From JBBSIG01 sp038232215 (GTDB taxonomy: Bacteria; Actinomycetota; Thermoleophilia; Gaiellales; Gaiellaceae), in assembly GCA_038232215.1 (NCBI GenBank), contig JBBSIG010000126.1, positions 1-7,572 of the forward strand: a DNA stretch of 7,572 nt, given 5' to 3'. Shown here one piece after another: positions 1 to 6,127 of the stretch. The translations under genes and the position numbers were made by a program. Under the pieces are notes generated by a model. That model ran no database searches, was not told where the DNA came from, and saw only the letters and a program-made list of their open reading frames with translations. Position 1 is the first letter of the stretch. The number at the start of each line of letters is the position of its first letter.

Positions 1-32
1 AACGTGTCCCCGCGAATGAGCACGTCGGTCAC
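1..32 (-). CDS. Possible 5' end of a divergent amidohydrolase-like gene (partial)
   Basis: Reading the minus strand from a GTG at 32-30 to the window edge gives MTDVLIRGDT. This resembles the first beta strand of many cyclic amidohydrolases (dihydropyrimidinase, allantoinase and related deaminases), which often begin M-x-D-hydrophobic-L-I-R-G-G. Only ten codons are visible, so the family call is inference. Support for a real start comes from a TACGAT -10-like box 9 nt upstream, which would give a nearly leaderless transcript. No ribosome binding site is visible. If real, it is divergent from the amidohydrolase/molybdenum hydroxylase operon with 63 bp between the two starts, and could serve the same pathway. 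Confidence 0.35.
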   Translation of the reverse strand, partial: MTDVLIRGDT

Positions 33-41
33 GGCGGCCGC

Positions 42-47
42 ATCGTA
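42..47 (-). promoter_or_regulatory. Candidate -10 box for the divergent left-edge gene
   Basis: TACGAT on the minus strand fits the actinobacterial -10 pattern TANNNT and ends 9 nt before the proposed GTG start at 32. The expected transcription start would fall at or within a few bases of that codon. No convincing -35 hexamer is visible about 17 nt further upstream. Six-base matches of this kind are weak by themselves. Confidence 0.3.
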
Positions 48-83
48 ACCCGGCGCCTCGCACGGACGCCCGCGGTCGCTGCG

Positions 84-89
84 TAGACT
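84..89 (+). promoter_or_regulatory. Candidate -10 box for the amidohydrolase/Mo-hydroxylase operon
   Basis: TAGACT fits TANNNT and lies 6 nt upstream of the GTG at 96. A transcription start the usual 6-7 nt downstream of the -10 would coincide with the start codon, giving a leaderless mRNA, which is common in actinobacteria. There is no Shine-Dalgarno sequence before 96, which agrees with this. No clear -35 box is seen. Confidence 0.4.
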
Positions 90-95
90 CCGAGC

Positions 96-1247
96 GTGGA
101 CGACGTCTTGGAGCGCGCGCAGCAGCTGGGCGCCGAGTGGGACGCGCAGCTCGCGCGCGAGCTCGACCCTGAGACCGGGATCTTCGACGCCCACGTCCAC
201 CTCGGCAACGACATCGACGGGATGGTCGGCATCTTCGACGAGCTCGTGCGAGTCCAGACGCGTTACGGCATCGCGCGCTGCTTCATGTTCTGCCTCGACG
301 AGCCCGACCGGCACCCGGCGTTCCGCGCCGGCAACGACCGCACGCTCGAGTACGCGAAGCGCTCGGAGGGGCGGATGATCCCGTTCGTCCGGCTCGATCT
401 GAGCGAGGAGCCGATCGAGGAGGCGACGCGGTGCCTCGACAGGGGGGCGCGCGGAATCAAGCTGCACCCGCGCGCTCAGGGCTTTCTGCTGAACGACGAG
501 CGGCTCTCGCCGGTCTTCGCGCTCGCGGCGGAGCGGCGTGTGCCGATCCTCATCCACGGCGGCCGCGGGCTGCCCCCGATCGCGGACGGTCTCGCCCGGC
601 TCGTGGACGCCTACCCGGAGGCGCAGCTGATCATCGCCCACGCGGGCATCGCCGACCTCGCCGCGCTCGCCGGCCGCTTCTCCGGGAAGGCGGGCGTCTT
701 CTTCGACACGTCCGTCTGGAGCCCGGTCGACCTGCTCGACTTCTACCGTCAGATCCCGCCGGAGCAGGTGCTGTTCGCGTCCGACTACCCCTACGGCCAG
801 CAGCCGGCCTCCCTGCTGATCGCGCTCCGGACCGCCCGGATTTCGGGCTTCGACGACGCCCAGATCCACGAGCTCCTCTCCGGTAACGCGACGCGGATCG
901 CGAACGGCGAGCCGCCGCTCGAGCCGAGCGCGCCCAAGGGCAGCGACACCTTCGCGCAGCCGATGCAGCTTGCGCGCATCCACCAGTACCTCTCGATGGC
1001 GACGCCCCTGCTCTGGACGCGCCAGCCGGACACGATCGGCGTACTCGGGCTCGCCCTGAACGCCTGCGGCGAGCGGAACGGCTACTCCGCCGAGGTGGAC
1101 AAGATCCGGGATCTCCTGACGACCGCCCGGGACCTCTGGCGCACGCTGCCGGAGATCGAGGAGGCGGAGCGCATGCAGGCGACGCGGGCGACGTTCCGGC
1201 TGATCCACCTGGCCGACATCGTGGCCGTGACCACCAGGAGCGAGTGA
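96..1247 (+). CDS. Amidohydrolase_2-family metal-dependent hydrolase with C-terminal extension
   Basis: A 383-residue TIM-barrel metallohydrolase of the amidohydrolase-related family (PF04909 type). Visible active-site elements in order: DAHVH at 31-35 (metal ligands H33 and H35), GIKLHP at 120-125 (K122/H124 region), LIHGG with H154, AHAG with H182, and FASDYPYG with the catalytic-type Asp230. NATRI near 265-269 is the usual end of the barrel. About 105 further residues (roughly 279-383), charged and apparently helical, follow this and are not part of the standard fold. Members hydrolyse C-N, or break C-C bonds by decarboxylation, on small cyclic substrates; the substrate here is unknown. 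GTG at 96 is chosen because a -10 box sits just upstream and the N-terminus leads directly into the HxH motif. Its TGA overlaps the next GTG (GTGA), so it is translationally coupled to the Mo-hydroxylase and probably acts in the same pathway. No signal peptide, so cytoplasmic. Confidence 0.85.
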   Translation: MDDVLERAQQLGAEWDAQLARELDPETGIFDAHVHLGNDIDGMVGIFDELVRVQTRYGIARCFMFCLDEPDRHPAFRAGNDRTLEYAKRSEGRMIPFVRLDLSEEPIEEATRCLDRGARGIKLHPRAQGFLLNDERLSPVFALAAERRVPILIHGGRGLPPIADGLARLVDAYPEAQLIIAHAGIADLAALAGRFSGKAGVFFDTSVWSPVDLLDFYRQIPPEQVLFASDYPYGQQPASLLIALRTARISGFDDAQIHELLSGNATRIANGEPPLEPSAPKGSDTFAQPMQLARIHQYLSMATPLLWTRQPDTIGVLGLALNACGERNGYSAEVDKIRDLLTTARDLWRTLPEIEEAERMQATRATFRLIHLADIVAVTTRSE

Positions 1248-1681
1248 CCGGCCTGCGGATCAACGGCGGGGCGTACGAGCTCGAGTCGCCCGTCGGGCGC
1301 TCGCTCGCGGAGACCCTGCGCGAGGAAGTCGGACTGACGGGGACGAAGATCGCGTGCGGCGAGGGTCACTGCGGCGTGTGCACCGTCCTCGTGGACGGGA
1401 CGCCGACGCTCTCCTGCATCACGCTCGTCCACACGATCGAGGGGCGCGAGGTGACGACGATCGAGGGCCTTCGCGAGCATCCGCTCGTGCACGCCTTCGT
1501 ACGCGCGGACGCACTGCAGTGCGGCTTCTGCACGCCCGGCCAGATCGTCTCGGCCGCCGCGCTCGTGGAGTCGAACCCGAGCCCGACGACCGACGAGATT
1601 CGGCACGCGATGTCGGGCAACCTGTGCCGGTGCGGGGCGTACCCCAAGATCGAGGAGGCGATCCGGACATGGCGCGACTGA
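1244..1681 (+). CDS. Molybdenum hydroxylase small subunit, two [2Fe-2S] clusters
   Basis: A 145-residue electron-transfer subunit of the xanthine dehydrogenase/CO dehydrogenase superfamily. The N-terminal plant-ferredoxin-like domain has the cluster ligands C38, C43, C46 and C58 (CGEGHCGVC...SC). The C-terminal four-helix domain has C93, C96, C128 and C130 (CGFC...CRCG). All eight cysteines are present and the length is slightly below the family norm of about 155-170. It passes electrons from the Mo site to FAD. Unlike E. coli PaoA there is no Tat signal peptide, so a cytoplasmic enzyme is expected. The GTG start overlaps the upstream stop by 4 bp. An AGGAG at 1236-1240 lies only 3 nt before it, so coupling to the upstream gene probably matters. 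The substrate cannot be deduced from this subunit. Confidence 0.93.
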   Translation: MTGLRINGGAYELESPVGRSLAETLREEVGLTGTKIACGEGHCGVCTVLVDGTPTLSCITLVHTIEGREVTTIEGLREHPLVHAFVRADALQCGFCTPGQIVSAAALVESNPSPTTDEIRHAMSGNLCRCGAYPKIEEAIRTWRD

Positions 1682-3924
1682 TCCGCACCGAGAAGGAGGT
1701 CGAGGGCCACTACACGGAGCAGTGGATCGTGGTCGAGGAGGACGCGCTCGACCAGTGGCCCGCCGGACCGCTCGAGTCGGTCGGCCGCCCGGCGCAGCGC
1801 CTCGACGGGCTCGAGCGAGCTCGCGGGGAGGCGATCTACACGGCGGACGTCACGTTCCCCGGCCTCTTGCACACGGCGGTCGTCCGGAGCCCTTACGCGC
1901 GCGCGCGTGTCAAGCACATCGACCTTTCCCCCGCACGCGTAGCGCCCGGCGCTCGGGCCGCGCTCGGGCCCGAGGAGGCGAGCTTCCTGACCGACGAGCC
2001 GGGGTACCCCGGCGAGGCGGTGGCGGCTGTCGCGGCCGACACCTTCGCCCAGGCGCGCGCGGCCGCCGAGCTCGTCGAGATCGAGTGGGAGGTGCTCGAG
2101 CCGCTCCTCGATCCGGAGCGGGCGGTCGCGGAGGGCTCGCTCGTGAGCGACACGCGCACGTACGAGCGCGGCGACGTCGAGCGCGGCCTCGGGGAGGCCG
2201 ACGTCGTCGTCGAGGCCGAGTACCGCACGCAGACCGTGCTCCACAACGCGCTCGAGACCCACGGCTCCGTGTGCCGCTGGGAGGGCGACACGCTCGAGGT
2301 GTACACGTCCACGCAGTACATCTGGGGCGTCCGCTCCGAGATCGCGGAGGAGCTGGGGCTGCCGGAGGATCGGGTGCGGGTCGTCTGCCACTTCATGGGG
2401 GGCGGCTTCGGCGCGAAGAACAGCGCCGGCGCCTACACCTTCATCGCGGCCGAGCTGGCGCGCCGGACGGGCCGGCCGGTGCGCTGCGCGCTCACCCGGC
2501 GCGAGGAGAACCAGGCGAGCGGCAACCGCAACGCCACCATCCAGCGTCTCACCGTGGGCGCCACCGCCGACGGGACGCTCACCGCACTGCGCGGCGAGTT
2601 CGTGAACGCGGTGGGCTGGGCTGGCTGGTCGGCCTCCACCGCCGGCCCGATGCAGATGCTGTACGCGTGCGAGAACGTCGCCACGGTCGAGGACGGCGCC
2701 AGGCTGAACACGCCGCCGAACGCCGCCTTCCGGGCGCCGGGCTTCGTCGAGGGCACCTTCGGGCTGGAGTGCCTGCTCGACGAGCTCGCCGCGAAGCTCG
2801 ACCTCGACCCGCTCGAGCTCCGGCGGCGCAACTACGCCGACTCGGACCGGATCGACGAGCGCCCCTTCTCGTCGAAGAACCTCGCGGAGTGCTACCGCAG
2901 GGCGGAGCCCCACTGGGCGCGACGCGACGAGGTGCGCGCGCGCTCGAACGGGCCGTGGCGTCACGGCGTCGGCCTCGCGAGCCAGGTCTGGTACGGAGGA
3001 GGCGGCCCGCCGTCGTACGCGTGGATCCGGATCGGCTCCGAGGGACGGGCGCACGTGGTCACCGCGATGCAGGACATCGGCACGGGCTCGAGGACGGCCA
3101 TGGCGCAGATCGCCGCCGAGGAACTCGGCCTGCCGCTCGACCGGGTCGACGTGGCGCTCGGCGACACCGCCAGGGGCCCGTTCGCCTCCATCTCGGCCGG
3201 CTCGTCGACCATCCCGTCGATGGGGCCGGCAGTGCGGGCCGCCGCCGCGGACGCGGCGCGGCAGATCCTCGAGATCGCCGCCCAGCGCTTTCATCTCGAG
3301 GAGCGCGTGCTCTCCCTGCGGGACGGCCACATCGTCTCGGCCGACGGCGGCTCGTGGCCGCTCGAGGAGATCACGGGCCTGCTCGACGACGCCCAGATCC
3401 TCGGCAAGGGAGCTCGCGGCCCGAACCCCGCCGGTATGCGGGTCCTGACCTTCGGCGTCCAGGTCGCGGAAGTCGCGGTCGACGTGGAGACGGGCGAGGT
3501 GCGAGTCGAGCGGATCGCCGCGATCCACGACGTCGGTCGCGTGATCAACCCCCTCGGGGCGTCGAGCCAGGTCGAGGGCGGGATCATCCAGGGGATCGGC
3601 CACACGCTCTCCGAGGAGCGGCTCGTCGACCCGGTGGGCGGCGCCGTCCTCACGCAGACGCTCGACGCGTACAAGCTGCCCACGATCGCCGACGTGCCGG
3701 AGATCGTCACCGAGCTCGTCGACCTGCCGGACGAGCACCTGACGAATCTCGGCTCCAAGGGACTCGGCGAGCCGCCGATCATCCCGACGGCCGCCGCGAT
3801 CGCGAACGCGATCCGCGACGCGACCGGGGCCGACGTGCGCTCGCTGCCCGTCACGCGCGAGGAGATGCTGAGAGCGCTGCGGGAGGCGCGTGAGCGAGAC
3901 CGCGTTGCGGCTCCTTCGACCTGA
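1669..3924 (+). CDS. Molybdenum hydroxylase large subunit, molybdopterin-binding
   Basis: A 751-residue catalytic subunit (Ald_Xan_dh_C followed by MoCoBD domains) that hydroxylates a substrate carbon at the Mo centre using water. Visible: the first domain at about 37-152 with the VGRPxxRLDG entry; the cofactor motif GGGFGAK at 244-250; FRAPG at 354-358, where relatives carry the substrate-orienting Arg; DIGTGS from 469; DVGRVINP at 621-628; and GLGEP with E701, the catalytic glutamate position (E692 in PaoC, E1261 in bovine enzyme). CoxL's AYxCSFR loop is absent, so it is not form I CO dehydrogenase. The ATG at 1669 is preferred: AGGAGG at 1653-1658 sits 10 nt upstream, and the protein from here starts just before the conserved fold. 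It overlaps the small subunit by 13 bp. The first domain is compact, with a short stretch between SPYARARV and GEAVAAVAAD. Aldehyde, purine or other heterocycle substrates are all possible. Confidence 0.92.
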   Translation: MARLIRTEKEVEGHYTEQWIVVEEDALDQWPAGPLESVGRPAQRLDGLERARGEAIYTADVTFPGLLHTAVVRSPYARARVKHIDLSPARVAPGARAALGPEEASFLTDEPGYPGEAVAAVAADTFAQARAAAELVEIEWEVLEPLLDPERAVAEGSLVSDTRTYERGDVERGLGEADVVVEAEYRTQTVLHNALETHGSVCRWEGDTLEVYTSTQYIWGVRSEIAEELGLPEDRVRVVCHFMGGGFGAKNSAGAYTFIAAELARRTGRPVRCALTRREENQASGNRNATIQRLTVGATADGTLTALRGEFVNAVGWAGWSASTAGPMQMLYACENVATVEDGARLNTPPNAAFRAPGFVEGTFGLECLLDELAAKLDLDPLELRRRNYADSDRIDERPFSSKNLAECYRRAEPHWARRDEVRARSNGPWRHGVGLASQVWYGGGGPPSYAWIRIGSEGRAHVVTAMQDIGTGSRTAMAQIAAEELGLPLDRVDVALGDTARGPFASISAGSSTIPSMGPAVRAAAADAARQILEIAAQRFHLEERVLSLRDGHIVSADGGSWPLEEITGLLDDAQILGKGARGPNPAGMRVLTFGVQVAEVAVDVETGEVRVERIAAIHDVGRVINPLGASSQVEGGIIQGIGHTLSEERLVDPVGGAVLTQTLDAYKLPTIADVPEIVTELVDLPDEHLTNLGSKGLGEPPIIPTAAAIANAIRDATGADVRSLPVTREEMLRALREARERDRVAAPST

Positions 3925-4741
3925 GTCGTCGGAGGCCGCGGTCGCGGCGCTCCGAGACGGCTCGGTCGCCCTCGCGGGCGGTACCGATCTCGTCGGGCTG
4001 CTCCGCGACCGGCTCGTGCGCGCCGAGACGCTCGTCGAGCTCCGTCGGGCGGTTCCACGCGGCATCGAGGGCGCGCGGATCGGGGCCGGCACGACGCTCG
4101 CCGAGCTCGAGGTGGACCCGCAGATTCCGCAAGCCCTGCGCGAGGCGTGCGCCCAGGCCGCCTCGCCGCAGCTTCGGTCCATGGGAACGATCGGGGGGAA
4201 TCTGCTGCAGGCGACCCGGTGCTGGTACTGGCGGCTCGCCTTCCCGTGCTACCTGCACGGCGGCGAGCGGTGCCACGCGAGGGAGGGACAGCACCGTGAG
4301 CACGCGATCCTCGGTAACGAGCGCTGCGCCTCGGCGCACCCGTCCGATCCGGCGGCGGCGCTCGTCGCGCTGGGGGCCACGCTTCGGACGACTCAGCGCG
4401 AGTTGCCGGTGCGCGACCTCTATCGGTTGCCGACGGACGACAGGCGAGACATCGTCTCGCTCGAGCCGGGCGAGCTGATCCTGGAGCTCGACGTCCCGGC
4501 TCCGGACGCGAGCGCCTACCTCAAGGCGATGGACCGGCGCAAGTGGGCGTTCCCGCTCGTGGGTGTCGCCGCCGCGCGCTTCGGCCGCGACGTGCGGTTC
4601 GGCCTCGCCGGAGTCGCGCCCGTCCCGTGGGCCCTGGCGTCGGCAGACGAGCTCGAGCGCGCGACGCCGCTCCCCGGCACGGCGTACAAGCTGGAGATCG
4701 CAGCCGCGCTCGTGCGCCGGGCCGCCGAGGCGGTCGCGTAG
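3890..4741 (+). CDS. Molybdenum hydroxylase FAD subunit with [4Fe-4S]-type Cys insertion
   Basis: A 283-residue medium subunit (FAD_binding_5 followed by CO_deh_flav_C). The flavin signatures are AGGTDL at 29-34 and GTIGGN at 99-104. Right after the second come four cysteines, C111, C120, C128 and C146, set in RCWYW...PC...RC...HAILG...C and followed by AHPSDPAAALVALGA. This is the pattern by which PaoB (YagS) and 4-hydroxybenzoyl-CoA reductase HcrB bind an extra [4Fe-4S] cluster, and it is missing from classical bacterial XdhB and CoxM. So the enzyme should have Mo, two [2Fe-2S], one [4Fe-4S] and FAD. The C-terminal domain is a little shorter than usual (family about 290-330 residues). GTG at 3890 lies 3 nt after GGGAGG and overlaps the large subunit by 35 bp, giving gene order small-large-medium. 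Confidence 0.92.
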   Translation: MSETALRLLRPESSEAAVAALRDGSVALAGGTDLVGLLRDRLVRAETLVELRRAVPRGIEGARIGAGTTLAELEVDPQIPQALREACAQAASPQLRSMGTIGGNLLQATRCWYWRLAFPCYLHGGERCHAREGQHREHAILGNERCASAHPSDPAAALVALGATLRTTQRELPVRDLYRLPTDDRRDIVSLEPGELILELDVPAPDASAYLKAMDRRKWAFPLVGVAAARFGRDVRFGLAGVAPVPWALASADELERATPLPGTAYKLEIAAALVRRAAEAVA

Positions 4742-4743
4742 GA

Positions 4744-5394
4744 GTGCGGCGGGCAGCCGCGCTCGTCTCCCTCCCCCTGCTCCTCGCGGCTTGCGGCGGA
4801 GACGGCTCGCAGGCCACGACCGGGGCCGCTTCCCGGCCGGGCGGCTGCGCCGACGTCGCCAAGCCCGACCCGAAGCCGAGCGGCGGCCAGGCTAGGCCGA
4901 AGACGACCCTCGACCCCTCGCGCGCGTACCGGCTCGCGTTCACGACGAGCTGTGGACGTTTCACCGTCACGCTCGACCTGCGCGCTGCGCCGAGGACGAG
5001 CGCGTCCCTCGTCTCGCTCGCCCGCAAAGGCTTCTTCGACGGCACCGTCTTCCACCGGATCGTGCCCGGCTTCGTGATCCAGGGCGGCGATCCCACCGGG
5101 ACGGGCGCAGGCGGACCGGGCTACGCGACCGTCGACCCGCCGCCCGGTAGCGCGCGCTACACGAGAGGAGTGGTGGCGATGGCGAAGACGCAGACCGACC
5201 CTCCGGGCTCCGCCGGAAGCCAGTTCTTCGTCGTCACGGGCGCAGACGTCGGCCTGCCGCCGGAGTACGCCGTCGTCGGGCGCGTGACGGAAGGGCTCGC
5301 CGTCGTGCGGCGGATCGGCAGGCTCGGCGACCCGGCGACCGAGCAGCCGACGCGAGCCGTCGTCGTCGAGCACGTGGCCGTGCAGACAGGCTGA
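4744..5394 (+). CDS. Lipoprotein cyclophilin-type peptidyl-prolyl cis-trans isomerase
   Basis: A 216-residue exported prolyl isomerase. The N-terminus is a lipoprotein signal: MRR, a hydrophobic stretch, then the lipobox LAAC with Cys17 as the lipidation site, and a Gly/Pro/Lys-rich linker to about residue 58. The cyclophilin domain (about 60-214) has the active-site block FHRIVPGF at 103-110 with the catalytic Arg105 (R55 in human CypA), IQGGDPTGTG, and GSQFF at 158-162. The CypA Trp121 position is not Trp (LPPEYAVVG), as in many bacterial cyclophilins. GTG at 4744 is chosen because it puts the signal peptide at the N-terminus; it is 2 nt after the FAD-subunit stop and has no well-spaced ribosome site, so translation is probably by reinitiation. 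It would sit on the outer face of the membrane, so its place inside an operon for a cytoplasmic enzyme may be transcriptional convenience rather than a shared function. Confidence 0.9.
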   Translation: MRRAAALVSLPLLLAACGGDGSQATTGAASRPGGCADVAKPDPKPSGGQARPKTTLDPSRAYRLAFTTSCGRFTVTLDLRAAPRTSASLVSLARKGFFDGTVFHRIVPGFVIQGGDPTGTGAGGPGYATVDPPPGSARYTRGVVAMAKTQTDPPGSAGSQFFVVTGADVGLPPEYAVVGRVTEGLAVVRRIGRLGDPATEQPTRAVVVEHVAVQTG

Positions 5395-5404
5395 GGCCAG
5401 CGCC

Positions 5405-5941
5405 GTGGTCGCCGCGGTCGTGCTCGCTGCCGGAGCCTCGACCCGATTCGGGTCGCCGAAGCAGCGGCTGCTCCTCGAGCCCGTGCTCGAGCGCGTGCGA
5501 GCGAGCGCGGTCGACGGGATCCTCGTAGTCCTCGGCGCGCACGACGTCTCCACCGCGGAGCGGATCGTGCGCTGCGCGGACTGGGAGAGCGGGCCGGGCG
5601 CGTCGCTGCGCTGCGGCCTCGCGGCGCTCGACCGGGACGTCGAGGCGGCGGTCGTGGTGCTGGCCGACGGTCCGGCGCTCGCGCCCGAGGCGGTCGACCG
5701 CGTCGTCGAGGCGTGGCACGAGCGGGGCGCCGAAATCGTCGCGGCGACCTACGGCGGGATTCGCCTGCACCCCGTCCTCGTCGCGCGCTCCGCGTGGGAG
5801 CGAGTGCCGGACGCGGGTCTGCGCGAGCTCGCGGCAACCCTCGTCCCCTGCGACGACCTCACGCCGCCGGGGGACGTGGACCGGCCGAGCGACCTCCCGC
5901 AAGAGTTCCACATTCGTCACAGAGACGACACCCACCCGTGA
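5405..5941 (+). CDS. mocA: MocA/MobA-like NTP transferase, probable Mo-cofactor cytidylyltransferase
   Basis: A 178-residue member of the MobA-like NTP-transferase fold. It has the nucleotide-binding LAAGASTRFGSPKQ at 7-20, WESGPGASLRCGL at 60-72, LADGP at 86-90 (D88 as the metal-binding Asp; most relatives have L-G-D-Q-P), and HPVL at 122-125. MocA joins CTP to molybdopterin to give the cytosine dinucleotide cofactor used by enzymes such as PaoABC. Its position at the end of the Mo-hydroxylase operon fits this better than the MobA (GTP) role. The segment after PKQ is short: relatives usually have a loop with G-R/K-P-L-L before the helix, but here PKQRLLLEPVLERV runs straight on, about 6-8 residues shorter. 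GAGG at 5393-5396 is spaced 8 nt from the GTG start. The last codon and stop lie inside a palindromic repeat. The XdhC/PaoD-type insertion chaperone that often accompanies these genes is not in the window. Confidence 0.8.
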   Translation: MVAAVVLAAGASTRFGSPKQRLLLEPVLERVRASAVDGILVVLGAHDVSTAERIVRCADWESGPGASLRCGLAALDRDVEAAVVVLADGPALAPEAVDRVVEAWHERGAEIVAATYGGIRLHPVLVARSAWERVPDAGLRELAATLVPCDDLTPPGDVDRPSDLPQEFHIRHRDDTHP

Positions 5942-5973
5942 CGGTGCCTGGCACCGATGACGGACCGTCACGG
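5936..5973. repeat. Palindromic repeat, copy A (REP-like hairpin)
   Basis: A perfect 10-bp inverted repeat, CCGTGACGGT at 5936-5945 and ACCGTCACGG at 5964-5973, encloses 18 nt. Two smaller perfect palindromes overlap it: GGTGCCTGGCACC at 5943-5955 and TGACGGACCGTCA at 5958-5970. It starts at the last sense codon of the mocA-like gene and contains its TGA stop. A related copy lies 117 bp downstream. There is no T-run after it. It may be a mobile REP-type element, a terminator between convergent genes, or both. Confidence 0.75.
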
Positions 5974-6127
5974 ATCGTTCACAGCCTTCGCCTCGCGAAC
6001 GGCTCTGTCCTCCGTCGTTCCGTGCCTCGCTCGTCGCCGACCTGTTGACGCTCCGTCACAGTGCCTGGCACCGGGACGGGAGCGTGACGAAGCAGGCGAC
6101 ACGTCCCCGCGAGCGCGGAGCCGGGGT
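5942..6127. other. Convergent intergenic region, no gene
   Basis: This 186-nt gap separates the rightward Mo-hydroxylase operon from the leftward sigR-rsrA pair. It holds most of repeat copy A and all of copy B. I see no plausible small gene or T-tailed intrinsic terminator. Since both flanking transcripts end here, the hairpins are the only candidates for stopping or protecting the 3' ends. Confidence 0.7.
6053..6089. repeat. Palindromic repeat, copy B (REP-like hairpin)
   Basis: This 37-nt copy aligns without gaps to 5936-5972 in the same orientation, with 28 of 37 bases identical by hand count. It contains GTGCCTGGCAC at 6061-6071 as the inner palindrome, and outer arms CGTCAC at 6054-6059 and GTGACG at 6084-6089. 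In copy A the matching arms read CGTGAC/GTCACG, so one base pair has flipped in both arms while pairing is kept. The second half of the loop is the most variable part. Confidence 0.72.

Noticed and set aside
1..48. Plus-strand tail of an upstream gene ending in TAA at 46-48
   Set aside because: The 15 codons (NVSPRMSTSVTAAAS) show no family feature, and the minus-strand reading has both an amidohydrolase-like N-terminus and a -10 box.
1354..1668. N-terminal extension of the large subunit by 105 codons
   Set aside because: This stretch lies over the conserved cysteine motifs of the small subunit in another frame, and the ATG at 1669 has a good ribosome site.
1669..3924. Form I CO dehydrogenase (CoxL) as identity of the large subunit
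   Set aside because: The AYxCSFR active-site loop is missing and the neighbouring FAD subunit has the four-cysteine insertion that CoxM lacks.
1366..4182. A very long open frame (938 codons) on the minus strand opposite the Mo-hydroxylase genes
   Set aside because: Its translation is rich in Arg, Ala, Gly and Asp with no recognisable motif, and the plus strand over the same bases encodes three clear subunits. It is an effect of high GC, where stop codons are rare in antisense frames.
4183..4188. GGGAAC as another SigR-type -35 element
   Set aside because: It lies within the FAD-subunit flavin motif coding sequence and there is no CGTT at the right distance.
5936..6089. Classical intrinsic terminators in the convergent gap
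   Set aside because: The hairpins are strong but have no following T-run on either strand, so factor-independent termination cannot be claimed; they are reported as repeats.
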